DNA of 64,000 nucleotides from Styela clava. Lineage: Eukaryota > Chordata > Ascidiacea > Stolidobranchia > Styelidae. The notes below the pieces were generated by a model. It searched no databases. It saw nothing but the letters and a program-made list of their open reading frames with translations, and had not been told where the DNA came from. The stretch's first letter is position 1. Every line of letters starts with the position of its first letter. Both the position numbers and the translations under genes were made by a program. Shown here one piece after another: positions 33,342-45,935 of this stretch. The stretch spans positions 14,880,001 through 14,944,000 of the forward strand of contig NC_135262.1 in the NCBI RefSeq assembly GCF_964204865.1, written 5' to 3'.

Positions 33342-34423
33342 TCACATTTCACACAAAACCTCAAGGGATCTGTGAGAAGAATTTTCACCGAACATTCTGT
33401 GGCCTACACTGTTCGGATTCGATTCAACGTTAATGCCCACGTAAGATCTTGAAGGATTGAATGGTCGATTTGGAAACCAGTGTGTACAGGCAGCTGTTCT
33501 CCCATTGGATAAATAAATTATTTTTGTCTGAAAGACCAAGCAGAAAAAAGTTGAACATAAAATTTGAGCAAAGTTAAAAAATGCAAATGATCCAAAACAT
33601 TGTGGTTTTACTTACTTGCAAGTGAAGACTTGCGTGTTTATTATCATACCCGTCCAAATGTGATGGTAATGATGCCCGATGACGGTTCGTGACCGAATAA
33701 GTGATCTTTGCTGTAAATATTTCCTGCATTTCCGCCGATGCTTTGACAACTCGCTTTTGCTTGGTCTAGATCAGGGGTGCACAACTCAAATGAGGGTACG
33801 TGCCAAATTTTTCAAAACAATCTTGTCGCGTGCCACGCCCAATTGTGGTATTGTAAATTAACTCCGTAAAACAAACAAATTGCAATAACAATACATGATA
33901 ACGGATATCTATTTATTAAAACAATTTATGGTCCTGAAAAAAAAAACTGCTGTTTTTGATATAAACGTGATATTTCAATGTATATCATAAATATTTCTTT
34001 ATTTTACAAAACCGTTCGCGTGTCACGTTTGAGCGTTTGGCGTGCCAAATTTGGCACGCGTGCCTCGTGTTGTGCACCCCTGGTCTAGATGTAGTCGGTT
34101 ATCATTTGTGATCAACACGTAACACTTTCCATTGTAAACTCCATCGCAATTTTCTAAATACAAGTGAAAATGTGTAAGATGGTCGATAGTTATCTTATAA
34201 TGAATATATATACATAAAGCTATTTTATTATTATTACGAGCTTTTATATTATAATCTCTGAAACATTTCCACAAAGTTTAAAACTCAATTAAAAGTAATC
34301 GTAGAGAACCTGGAGAGAAAAACTTGTATATCATACCTAAATCTCTTCTTGTCATATACTTCTCTTCCGAATCGTTTATTCTGGTATCAATACCTTTTGC
34401 TATACCATCAACGTCGGCAATAT
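33342..34423 (-). pseudogene. M2: minus-strand G-type lectin relic with transposon in exon
   Basis: Neck exon 34337-34423 (87 nt, open, GT/AG). CTLD exon from 34153 down to about 33633, split by a hAT-type MITE (33772-34082) after NRLHLDQ. Last exon 33342-33527 is complete at 186 nt and open, reading TKIIYLSNGRTAACTHW and ending LEVLCEM plus stop. The CTLD exon also has an indel near its 3' end that removes the normal donor. The signal-peptide/collagen exon is absent. Better preserved than its sister M1, which shows the same exon without the MITE. Confidence 0.87.
33772..34082. mobile_element. 311-bp hAT-type MITE in the M2 CTLD exon
   Basis: Ends CAGGGGTGCACAACTC and GTTGTGCACCCCTG, flanked by the 8-bp repeat GTCTAGAT (33764-33771, 34083-34090). 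M1 has the empty site GTCTAGATATAGTCGG near 8049. Ends and duplication length are typical of hAT non-autonomous elements. Confidence 0.93.
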
Positions 34424-34429
34424 CTAATG

Positions 34430-35022
34430 GAAAAAATTGCGGTAATCGACTACTGATCACACGCTTGTTTATTTGTGACAGTGATTAATAGAGAATTGGT
34501 TTTGGACGCTCGGCCATCTCGAGACTTTTCCCGATAGGTAATGTCGTTAACATTTATTATGATAGTATTTACAGCCAATTACTGTGCTGCAGTCCATATA
34601 TAAAGTTTTGGAGAGTTAGAGCTTACAAACTGGTCTGCTTATTTAAAACCATCATTTTCATTAAAATGCTAATAGCTATTTTTAGACTAGTCTATCGCAG
34701 CCTTTGCGAGACTAATTTTTGATTACTGCCACTAAACTAATGCTCATTGGAAGACAAAAAGGCAATTAAAATACCCATTTACAACTAAATTTTGGAAACA
34801 GAACTGAAAATTCATAAATAACACGCAAAACCGCGAAAACGAGGCAATGTTTACAATCATGTTTTTCAATATCTGTCTGAGCGACAAATATAATATTTTT
34901 AGGTCATCGTCGAATTTTTGCTGATTGGTAATTATTACGGAAATAAACAAGGAAATTCATAGGCTTCAGATCAGTTTCGCGCAGAATTACTGCTAATTAT
35001 AGCTTCAATTTTTTTCTATCAG
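34430..35022. other. Junction region upstream of G3, no gene
   Basis: Left part is M2 flank plus a very short gypsy gag scrap (about 34553-34600). From about 34605 to 35000 there is sequence not seen elsewhere in the window, which replaces the expected G3 exon 1 and promoter. Confidence 0.55.
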
Positions 35023-36681
35023 ACATTGCCAAGTATAAGTTGATTATATAGCAACAGGTATTGAGGCCAGATTAAACGATTTGGAAGAAAGGTGTATGAC
35101 AAGAAGAGATTTAGGTATGATACACAAAATTATTTATTTCTCTACTTTTATTTGAGTTTTAAACTTTGTGGAAATGTTCCACAGAGTGAAATATAAAAAT
35201 TTCTAAATAATAATTAAAAGTTTTATGCAAGCTATCTTCACTATAATGATAGAATAGACTAGTATAGTGGTCCATCGTTGTCACGCGAAAAATAGAAAAA
35301 AAAATTTAAAACAGATTAAAAAATTAAAAAAATAAAACAAAATTTGCAAAAAAAAACGACACTAAAATAAAAACGAAATGAAAAAATAATAAAAATGCAA
35401 AAAAAATAATAAAAAAAACGATTAAAATGAGATAAAGAAGGTTCATCCTTGTCAGACGTTTTCATTTTGATAAATGTTGCTTCTGCTTGGGGCAGGTAGA
35501 AACTTGTGGAAAGGTTAATCTATATATCATTTAGAAATTAAACTTATTGCACTCAATGAAAATTAGTAGTCAATTGGAAACCCAGGGAACACCGTTTGTA
35601 CGCGTAGAATTATTTATGACAACGTTGGTTCCAGGCAGAAGCAACATTTTTCAAAATAAAAACGCTTGTCAACGATATTTTAATTTTATTCCTAATTTTT
35701 AATTCCGTTTTCATTTCATTTTTGTTTTATTTTTGTAAACTTTATTTAATATTTTGTTTTTAAAATTAATCTTTCCTTTTACGCGTGACAACGATGGGCC
35801 ACCATAAACCAGTATTCCCAAAGGAAAAATCAACAAAATTGTGTTAAACATAACTAAAATGCATTTATCATAAATGTTTCAATGTTTTTTATTTTAAATG
35901 CTGTGTAATTTAAATCAATAATTTCATTTCACCTTTTAATGTCATTGACTTTCTGTTACGTAAGAAGAGTTGACTCTTTGCCTTTATTTATTAGGCCTAC
36001 ATGTTTACAATCTTTAAAAGGCATAAAGTACACATTAACGATCACAATATTGAGTTTTATTTAAAAGCAGATTTTTTTTTCGTGTAAGTGCGCCGTGAGT
36101 TTTTCACTGATAATTTGGCGCCGCACGAACAAAAAGTTTGGGAACCTCTGGAATGGGAAATCTTATACATTTTCACTTGTATTTAGAAAATTGCGATGAA
36201 GTTTACGATGGAAAGTGTTACGTGTTGATCACAAATGATAACCGACTAAATCTAGACCAAGCAAAAGCGAGTTGCCAAAGAATCGGCGGAAATGCAGCAA
36301 ATATTTACAGCAAAGATCACTTCTATAAGATGATTGCATTGATCCGGTCACGAATCGTCATCGGGCATTATTACCATCACATATGAACGGGAATGACAAT
36401 AAACGCAAGTGTAAGTTTTCACCTGCAAAAAAAAAACACAATGTTTAATGAATTTGCAAATTTTTTGTTCAACTTTTTCCTGTTTGATCTTTCAGACAAG
36501 GGGAATTCATTTATCAAATGGAAGAACAGCTGCCTATACACGCTGGTTTCCAAATAGACCACTCAATCCTGCAATACCTTACATGGGCATTCACGTTAAA
36601 CCGGATCCAAATCATGTAAATCAAGGAATGTTTGATGAAAATTCCTCAAACAGACTTCTTGGGGTTTTGTGTGAAATGTGA
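35023..36681 (+). pseudogene. G3: broken collagen-type lectin gene
   Basis: Exons by comparison with G1: neck 35023-35114 (92 nt, 5 extra bases, frame lost and TAG), CTLD part 1 36187-36410 (224 nt, correct length), CTLD part 2 36496-36681 (186 nt, open). The conserved tryptophan codon of LWTGM is TGA at 36384-36386, cutting the domain. No signal-peptide/collagen exon exists upstream. Splice borders are all still GT/AG, and the rest of the CTLD is open, which suggests recent decay. Partner of T2 in cassette 2. Confidence 0.88.
35263..35806. mobile_element. Fold-back MITE in G3 intron, both ends present
   Basis: Ends TATAGTGGTCCATCGTTGTC and GACAACGATGGGCCACCATA form an inverted repeat, with CACGCG next inside on both. 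Long A-rich and T-rich arms follow. It is the complete form of the remnants in G1 and G2 intron 2. Confidence 0.75.
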
Positions 36682-37285
36682 TTGAAAGCGAACTTTAATA
36701 TTGATACTTCGTTCAAAGTTTTCTTTTGTATATGTTTTCTATGTATTCATAAAAAGGCTGAATGAACAGCAAACTGCATAACTTTTGTAAAGACATTACA
36801 TAAGAATTGCTTTTTGCGTATCATGCACAAAAATCTTCACCACACATATTGGTATTAACGTGCTTTTTTTATTCAAAGAACGGGAGCTGCAAAGTAATGA
36901 AAATGTTGTAAGGATTAATTAGGAGTCAATTGATTTTATATAAGAAACCTCAATAAAGTCTAATGCAAAAAAAAAACAATTAGGCATATATATAAAGAGA
37001 GAAAAAGACAGGCAGTTGGGAACATCGTATAAGTGAGTAATGTTTAAAAATGAGTACACACACCGTTGCATCGGAACATAAAGGGGAATTTTTTTTAATA
37101 CTAGAAAAATATGAGAAAATATTAGAAGTACGCATAAAGCAACAGAGAAAATGATTTCACGATTTGTAATTGTAAATAGCCTTTAGGGTTTTTTCCAACT
37201 CATCAACGTGTCTGAATGATGACCCCATTATTCCCCTGTCTGTTCAATTATAATAAGATGTTCTATTTTTAATATTAGTTGGCTT
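36682..37285. other. 3' flank of G3 with extra sequence
   Basis: Compared with G1 and G2, about 380 bp are inserted or retained near 36813-37195. They include a possible poly(A) signal (AATAAA near 36950) followed by an A run. No gene seen. Confidence 0.45.
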
Positions 37286-37489
37286 TGGTGACCGTACATT
37301 TGAACCCATGTACATTTGAACCCATGCGTATATCCACGGGTTCAATCTATATGCGGGTGCTAAAACCCATGGGTTAGGGTTAGTATGGGTTTAACTATCC
37401 GTGAAACAAAAAAAATTCCATAGGTGCAATAGCATACAGGTGCAATTGTCATGGGTTCAAATGTACGTGGGTTCAAATGTAATGGAACC
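37286..37489. mobile_element. W-family MITE, copy 2, independent insertion
   Basis: 204 bp in the opposite orientation to copy 1, TGGTGACCGTAC...AATGGAACC, flanked by the 8-bp repeat GTTGGCTT (37278-37285, 37490-37497). It is the same length as copies 1 and 3 but has a different target, so this is a separate transposition. Confidence 0.92.
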
Positions 37490-37497
37490 GTTGGCTT

Positions 37498-38355
37498 TAC
37501 GTCTATGTACAAGAACATCTCCATATTGATGGTATGACCTTATAACCGACCAGTCGATCGCGATCTAATTTGAAGATTTTAGTCAGCATTGCCGCTATAT
37601 GAATATTAGTTGGCTGCATATATATATTGGCTGTATTTGTATGTCACGTTACCAACCCTATCAAAATGCAAAGCCCAATAGGATTAGCTTACTATTTGAA
37701 TGAGATCACAAAACGCTGAAAATGCCTTCAGCCTAATGCAAAATTACCTCGATGAGATCTCAGTACTACGTCATCAACGGACCATGCTAGTTATCAAGTG
37801 ATTTCTGTGGAGTTGACTTTCGAGTTTTTCAAACGAAGCAGTAAACGCAAACATAGAACCAAATTTGGCCACAAAAATTTGTGCGTGATACACCCGACTT
37901 TTAATGGATTTTCATAGCACACATAAAACAAAACATTTCATGAACTTGTTAACTTTCCGCATGTGTCTAAATTGACTTATAATTCAAATAAATGTACATT
38001 GGAATGCAATTATCTCCTGCATCACACAGCTAGCTTGTGGAATTATCGAAGGTGAAAATGAAAGTAAATGAAGCATTGAAAGAAACTTCGTACTGAACCA
38101 TGAACTACACCTAAATCAATACCTAAGAAATTTGCGCAAACGTTTGGAAAAATCGCTGAATATTATCTAGCAGCGTTGAATTAGGTACACGTTCGATAGA
38201 CTTGGGTATAAATTCAGGCATTTTGCAATAAAAATGAATCATAGCTAATAATTTACATTTAAAGGTCTGCGTTATATGCCTGCTACAGGAGTATCTAGAA
38301 TTGAATTAAAAAAAAAAAATTGAAGAACTTTCAATACAGACAATAACGGCTCGCA
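37498..38355. other. Intergenic between G3 and T2
   Basis: Shared 5' flank of T genes (compare 51960-52735). No exon or clear core promoter found. Confidence 0.45.
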
Positions 38356-41300
38356 ATGGTAAAAGGCAAAGATGATCGCAAGAACAAAATACACAAGCAG
38401 TTGGGTAAACATCAGCTACGGGGCACTTTATCGAATGAAAATACTAAAAGTAAGTTTATTTCCAAAAACTGTTGAATAAGGTCAGTTGTTCATCACGTTA
38501 TCGTATTCAAATCCTTTAGTTTTAAGTGAAATATGTGCTGAAGTACTGAGGTTTGCACGCTTTCAATGGTATATAATGAATTTTTGTGACAATTGAGAAT
38601 GCACAGTGTTACTGTGAACACAGCATCATCTAATTAATTAGTTGTAATTAATTAGTAATAATAAAAAATTAATGAAAATACATAGTAAACCCTGCTAAGG
38701 ACACACTCACAACTTAGTAGACTCACTAGGTTAGTATTTCATTCGGCGACCCAAAGAGTTCAGTCTAAACAGTGGATCTTAGCCCGGGTTTGATGAAGAT
38801 CAAATGATTGGTTGCAACTTTCAACAACACTTCATGGTGATTACATGCCGTTTTGTGGAATCATTCTTTAATGAGAATATTTCTATTATTGATGCTTCAA
38901 TTTATACGTGTTGTACATAGTACTTCATTATAACGTTATACAACAAACAGTAATTATATGTCGAACGGTTTTTATGAAACCGAAGTGAAAATATTCTAAA
39001 TTTAGCATACAAACTCTGCCGAAATATTTTTTCAAGTTCGTGTTTTCAACAGCAAAACGTAAATTCATTGTTATTGGAGTGGCGATCGTGATCTTGGCTG
39101 TGTCAATAGCTGTGCCGGTGACTTTGTTGGTTCTCAAAAAAGAAACTATTCCAGATACGACGGCATCAACGCTGGCAACAACACGGGAGGATATGCATGG
39201 TAAGCAATTCCAAGCCAAAAATGATAGTCAATATTTTTATTTGGTTCGATTTTAATCAGTTAATTGTATATTTTACAATTACGGTCAATTTCATGTCAAT
39301 AACTGTCTCATGCCTACAATCTGGTAGTGAGGTAAAAATTCGTTTTCGATGTTGGACTATAATATAATAGTGGGGTTTTCAACGACTACGACGAGAAAGT
39401 GCTGCCTGTAGCATACGTAGAAAGATATAGGAAGTGTGCAAAATTCAGGATTGCTAGATTGTGGGTTGTTTATATAAGATTCTGGGTACGCGTTACGTTG
39501 TAATACAAGCGGTTACACTTATAAATTGATCTATGCCAGCATAATACAGTTCAGGAATATTGATATTATGTGGTCAAATTAAATTTAATAATTTATGAAT
39601 AATTTAAAAATATATCGTCACGGTAGAGAGGCGTCACAAACGGAATAGCTAAGGCTGATGTGAAAAGGGTTGAAATGGTGCAAATCCAGGCCCGTGGACA
39701 CATGCGGTCCGCAGATTCATTATCTGTGGCCCGCGTCGCATTCGGAAAGTACCGTATGTGCTCGTTTAACCGCCCGATCTTGATTAATAAGGGCCAATTT
39801 GAATAGACGCCCGTGTGAACAGAACATAAAAACGAGAATATCGGTCGGAGATCGAAGACTTATCGATCGAAACCGCGGTTTCGATTCATGACTCTATAGT
39901 GACACCGCGTGTACCATCACTAATTAATAAATAACTCGCTAATTATAAGATATAATTCATCCATAATCGATATTCTCGTTTCAATATTGATAGGGCGTCG
40001 CAAAACTTTTCTTCTTTTGCGGATTTGTACCTGCGGTGCGTAGAAAAAGTCAAAATTTTTGTTATTCTCGTTCGAATCATACTTGAGGACTGGAAATGAC
40101 AATATATTAATTATTGTAACGATCGATCTTCCGTATATGTGACTTGACAAACAAACAACCTGACAAAACAACAAGCGTCCGTGCTTGAATGAGGGCCCGG
40201 TTAGTGAGTTTGGTTTAAAAATATGGGCCCGGGCTACAAAACGAGAAAATATACTGTAATCAAAAATTGATTTTGTGTTATTTAGTCATAAAATTAACCA
40301 GAAAAATTTTCTGACGTATTGTTACATCACTAATGTCACTGAATTGACTAGTGATATGGCTAGCTGAGGCAACGTTTAGTCGGGAATATATGCTAACAAT
40401 TTTGGCATCATAGAAATCTAAAAATCGAATGCGGAAAATGATGCCTATATGTCGGAAAATTTAGTAATTACTCTCCTGTACCTCACATTGTGTAATCAAT
40501 CAATCTGTTATTTTGTGAACATAAGTTTGAAAAAAAAAGTTGACAAATTCAAACAGATTTTTAACTAGATGTGGGAGGAAAAACACCACAATGCTCACTG
40601 CAAGTTGTGTCGGTGATAAAAGAATATAATTTAGAGCGGCAATGAGCATTTCCAGAGTCAAGATATTACTTAAATTTGTGGAAGCACTTTTTCCGTTATG
40701 AAGAGTTTGAAATCCCACAATAAATGTAGAAATAGAAAAAGTTTTGTAGGTTTTAGAAAGTTTTTTGGTGGTTTTTACATGCCTTAATGTGTTAGCTTAA
40801 TAAATAACAAATACTGATCAATGTGTTTGCAAAATAAAAGTGTTTGTTATGTATTGCACTGTTTACCTATTCTTGGCACTATTGTGGCCCGCGAACAATG
40901 CAAAAATAATTTTGTGGCCCCGGAGCCGACAACCTTGGACCACCCTGAGTTAGACAGAAGATCCGGCAAGTTTTAAATAAAATAAATTAGGAACGTTTAT
41001 CGCAGGATTGACTGTATCTATGAGCGTGCAGCAAAAAAGTAAGACTTATGAACATTTTCCAAAAAGTCTAATTTCAGTATACCATGATATAATTATATAC
41101 TATTATAAGCATGTAACTATGACATTGAGATATGTTTTGAAGAATCTTTTCTCTTGCGTTTATGTTTTCTCAGAATTTTGTGAAGTAAAAAATGAAAAAA
41201 GAGGTCTGTGTTACTGGACTGAAATCCATCAAAAACCAGATGTCGATTATTTACGAGCAGTTTCTATTTGCAAACAAATGTCGATGGAAATTGCTGTCAT

Positions 41301-42850
41301 ACCGAAAGATGATCCCAGTATTGATACGTTCATTTCTTCGAAATTGATGAAAATGATTCCTCCACATCGTTATTGGTCAAGCGCATGGACAAATATGACT
41401 GTTGATTTGAAGGTATAAACGCAACTACCGCCAAGTGTGTTAGATTTAAAACTTTTTTTAGAGTTTATCATGATGGATTGATTTTGAAGATGTGGGTTAC
41501 TATCGATGTGCTTTTGCAGAACCAATTTTATAATCTACATGATCAATGATCTCATCTCCGATTATGCCGACGTCATTACTTAATATTGATGTCTATAGAT
41601 AAGATTTATGATCACATATAACGTAGATCGGGTTGGGGAAATTGGGGAAAGCAGTGGCAACTGTTTTATCACCTCAAAAAAAAAGATTCCATCACAAATC
41701 AATATCAATCTAATGTCATGACAATCAATGGAGAATTCATTTCGTTTATAGCAAAAAATCTTCCTGTAATTTTGGTTGTGAATTTGGTCTCACGAAAATT
41801 TTATTGTAATAAAATTCACAGTTTATCAACTATATTATAAATTTTTAAACTTGACTGTAAGTTATTTTCACGGTTAATAATGAAGAAACAACATTTTTAT
41901 GATAATCAAAATATATTTTTTTTAGATTTTCTCGCCCACGATTTTTTTCAAAGGCATAAAGGTTAAGAAATATTGGTTCAATCATGTGTACATTTGACCA
42001 TTACAAATTGTTGATTCGTTATTTCATATATAAAATATTGCCCTTGCTATAGATCCGCGACCAAATTTATAAGACTATTTTGAAAACTTAATCACCGTAA
42101 AGCGAGTTCGATATTTTTTTCCACGTGTATTATAGTGGATTCGGTTTTTCTGTTATCGTCGCACAAAACACAGTTGCCAATCATCGTAGACAATTCCATT
42201 TATCGTCCATTTCAAATCGTGTTTACAGAAAGTTTTATTCAAAAAGTTTCATAACTTGGACTATTAAATCAACAAACTTACATTCCTTGCTTGACCGCAA
42301 TGAACAATAATGCACAAATTTAAAAGTTTCTGATAAAAGGCTGCAGTCTCCATACTTCCAATTTTGCCTTCATAATTTTCAGAGATTGAGTAGGAAGAAT
42401 TATATTTTTTCTGATCAGATTGTTGAAATCATCGATCAAAGCAATATTTTCTCGAGATTTGAAGATCAGATACGTGATGTTTACTCAATGCTACAAAGCT
42501 GTATAAACATTTCAGCTTTTCGAACTTTGAGTCTTTGTCGCGGGTTACCAATATAATTCAGTTCGATTTATGTTGTGTAAACGTTAACATATTGATTATC
42601 CGATATTACAACTATCTACATTTTCATCAAGTTTAATATCATTAATCTTCTTGATTTATTTCAGACTGGAGTGGTTTCTCCTCCGGGTAGTTTAGACAAC
42701 TTCGTTTGGTATGGAATATTTGATGCTCCTCAGCAGAAAACGTGGACAAGACTTTTTTTGTTTGTCATTGATTTTCCTGTTTCCACTGTTGTCAACTCGG
42801 ATCCTTCCAGAATGACATATGGAGCTGTGTGTTCGTTTCCCATACCATGA
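38356..42850 (+). CDS. T2: type II membrane C-type lectin, five exons, one doubtful junction
   Basis: Exons 38356-38449, 39053-39199, 41006-41038, 41174-41412, 42665-42850; GT/AG; 232 residues. Basic N-terminus (MVKGKDDRKNKIHK), one hydrophobic segment at about 36-60 (start FIVIGVAIVILAV), Thr-rich stalk (DTTASTLATT), then a CTLD from about 92. The CTLD has Cys in EFCEV, GLCYW, SICKQ and AVCSF, and SAWTNM in place of WIGL. No EPN/QPD or WND motif, so classical Ca-dependent sugar binding is unlikely. No signal peptide; a type II receptor is inferred. Exon 1 has one extra G against T3 (CGGGG at about 38429). Reading stays open only if exon 2 starts at the second AG (39051-39052), 16 nt after the one T3 uses; otherwise the gene is frameshifted. 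Confidence 0.7.
39687..40947. mobile_element. Degenerate hAT-like element in T2 intron 2
   Basis: Same element as in T1, CAGGCCCGTGG... to CTTGGACCACCCTG, interrupted by the TACCGTAT-ended MITE. Confidence 0.5.
39750..40258. mobile_element. Nested MITE with TACCGTAT ends (T2)
   Basis: TACCGTATGTGCTCGTTT...ACGAGAAAATATACTGTA. It includes the TGACTCTATAGTGACACCGC segment missing from the T1 copy. Confidence 0.65.
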
Positions 42851-42883
42851 TATTTGTGGTGCAGCTCACAAACCTTTTACATA

Positions 42884-44022
42884 CAGGGTGATCAGACCAA
42901 GTGTAGACAAATGTTTATTGAAATATCTACAATATAAATGTGAGAGAGAAAAAATTATTTTGCGGAAAATGGCATTATAAAGATAAATAATATAATTCAT
43001 TGTTATTTTCTGATATATCCTCCCTTTGCCTTCACCACACTCCTCGATCTGTTCGGAACTTGACTGCACGAGGCACGTATGGTTTCTTCCGAAATCTTGT
43101 CCCAATAAGTCATCTATGCTTTAGAGCAGTTGCTCTCAATCTGAGTTACGCGCACCACTAGTGGTACGCAAGCAGCTTTGAATCATTGCAACAATCAATC
43201 TTTGTATTCGCTGAAAAGCGATTGTAGCGCTACAGATCCTTGTCTTTTAAAGATCGCCCTCGTCGGTTACTGTCCACTAAAAACGGAACGGGCATGTTTC
43301 GCCATTTTGCATGATATTTTACAGTGCGTCTGCATTAAATGAGGGAGCGTTCGTGATAGCGGCTAGTACTGTTCAAAGTGTATTCGTACGAGGTTTCGAA
43401 TAATTTAGCGATTATGATAAGATGTATTGTGACATAACGGACAAATTGGCAAAAACGTCCCTGTTTTGTTTCAGGCGGGCACAGGGGCGTAGCCAAAAAT
43501 TTTGAAAGGGTTTCTGAAATTTTTTTTTTTTTTTTCAAGTTAGATTGAAACAGCTAGCGGGTCCGATCGAACGCTGGAATACACGTGTTTTCAGTAGTCA
43601 GTAGTTTTGGTAATCTTGGTAAAGTAATGGGCGAGGGCGCTCTCTAACGACAAGGATTGGTAGCCTTATAAACGCCGTTTAGCGAATACAAAAGTTAATT
43701 GTTGCAATAATTCAAAGCTGCTTTCGTACCACGTGAAATATTCCCGTGTATCAGACTGACAACAACTAATATTAAGGCATAAATTGATGACCTGTTGGGA
43801 CAAAATTTCAGAAGACACCATACGTGCCTCGTGCAGTCAAGTTTCAATCAGATCAAGGCGTGTAGTGAAGGCAAAGGGAGGATATATCGAAAAATAACAA
43901 TGAATCTTAATATTTATGTTTACAATGATATTTTCTGCAAAATATTTTTTTCTTTCTCACATTTTTATAATGTAGATATTTTAAATAATAAACATTTGTC
44001 TACACTTGGTTTGATCACCCTG
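42884..44022. mobile_element. Palindromic mariner/Tc1 derivative P2
   Basis: Same structure as P1 and in the same place after the T stop codon: CAGGGTGATCAGACC...GATCACCCTG, with TA on both sides. Outward transposase C-terminal fragments lie near 43005-43115 (minus) and 43796-43900 (plus). Confidence 0.8.
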
Positions 44023-44024
44023 TA

Positions 44025-44991
44025 TGTTGCATTCTATATCATTTATATTTTACATGTTGATTTGAAGTTAATTACATATTTAGAATTTAATGATGATAAC
44101 AAAGCAATAAATAATATTATGTGTCCGAGGTTGTTTATTTACCGCGAAGAATTTTTTTCTTGAATTTCTTCTTTACTTTCGACTGTGAGGTTTTGCGCTT
44201 ATCTCTGGACTAAATCGCAACCCCCATCTTTCCACTTGTCACAATGGACAGTTTCCCCGACACCTTCTTTGTATTTGTTTGTTTTCCATATAATATAGGC
44301 GGATAGGACATGATATATAGTCAGTTAGATCATAAAATCTCGACACGAAAGTGTCAGGTCCATAGTGAATTAACAACAACAGTAGCATTATTTGAACGTT
44401 TCGCTGCCGTTCGTATTTAAGCTTGCTGACAAAACGGTCCCAAATGCTCCATCAAAAGTCGAAGAAATACTGTTTGCATTTGCGAATATTTAGGTCGATT
44501 TGTTTAATGAAAGCTCACAGGCCGACTTGAGTCACCCGCAATTTACAATTTCCAAGATACTTTGAGGGAACAATGCTTGAAAATATTGGTCGCAAATCGA
44601 AGCCTTTATATTTACGTTTGCAATGTCGCTGAAAAGCCTCTTTTTGATTGTACAAACTTTTGTTTGTTTGTATGACTTTTTATAAATTACATTTCTGTAC
44701 ATATGACCTAACTTAGTTTCGAATAAACAAAAGGTGTGTTGCATTTCAATAACTGAATATGGAGTTGGTTAATCGAATTTTGAATGAGCTATCTTCAATT
44801 AGTCTTTGTAGGGGTAGGCTATTTGTTCATTCACATATATTATATACTTGTCCATAAAATGTTGAACAAAAAGTTTTCTTAAGTCCGTTTTCCATGATCT
44901 GGTGGGTAAACATTCATCTCGTTTTATGATGCCAAGTAAAGTAGTGCTTCCTTTCAACCTATTTAGTTTTTAGTAGCATCTTACTCTAAAT
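44025..44991. other. Downstream flank of cassette 2, no gene seen
   Basis: Collinear with 22974-23944, with small indels. No supported exon. Confidence 0.5.
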
Positions 44992-45358
44992 CAGTGGTTC
45001 TGAAACGCTGGGGCGCGTAGACAATATTTCTAGTGGGCGTGAAGCTAAGTAAAAATATAAATATTTGTAAGGTTTGATCCTGTCCGCCTTATTTTGGATA
45101 TTTACATTTCTTTATTTTGAATATTTACGTTTCATCCACACATTTTCAACGTGTTTTTGAATAAAACATACTTTCGGCTCACTATCTGTTATTTGTAGCT
45201 TATTGTTAGCTAGTTGTTTTTGAAGGGGGGCACAAGACATGACAAACTCTAAAAAGAGGGCGTGTCGATTTGCCAGACTCGTTTTATTGAGAATATTCAA
45301 AACTGTTGCCTGAAACATAAATGAAGATAATTAGCACCAAACAAATAAAGACAACTGA
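44992..45358 (+). mobile_element. hAT left-end fragment
   Basis: Starts CAGTGGTTCTGAAACGCTGG like the element at 23945, but ends at about 45358, where M-gene flank (AAAAATTGCGGCAATCG) begins. No transposase coding sequence remains. Confidence 0.7.
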
Positions 45359-45935
45359 AAAAATTGCGGCAATCGACTGCTGATCATATGCTTGTTTATT
45401 TGTGACAGTGATTAACTAGTCATGGGCAGCAGACTACGCCTCCCTCGAGGAGTGACCGACCCACAGTTTAAGATTCTGCTCAAATAATAGAGAATTGGTT
45501 TTGGACACTCGGCCATCTCGCGACTTTTCCCGATAGTTAATGTCGTTAACTTAACTTAGAGCGATTTTGTGCCAATATGAAATATCAATTCGCGACATGG
45601 CTTAGTACTGACATTTAGGATACAAAGTTCTCAAAATAGGAATTTCGTATTTTTAAATATTATTCATATATACACTTATTGCCGCTCAACTGAACCCGAA
45701 AAAGTATTGCAAATCGAAAGAAACGAAAGCCGAATAATAGGTGTTTTGTTATATGTATATTGATAAATATTTAAAAATACTTTTAAAACTGTAATAGTAG
45801 TTATATTTATAATATATTAGTCATTGTCACTTTAATATTTACTTTTACTAGACACTGAATAAATTAGGTAAGATGTACTTAGTTTATCATATCTTTTTAC
45901 TTTCAATTAACTACATATAATTCACCTCTGACGAT
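45359..45935. other. M-locus flank holding the empty site of element E
   Basis: Matches 8400-8458 joined directly to 10922-11428. Reads GATTAACTAGTCATGGG at about 45410-45427, without element E. The neck exon of the M gene itself is gone here. Confidence 0.75.
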
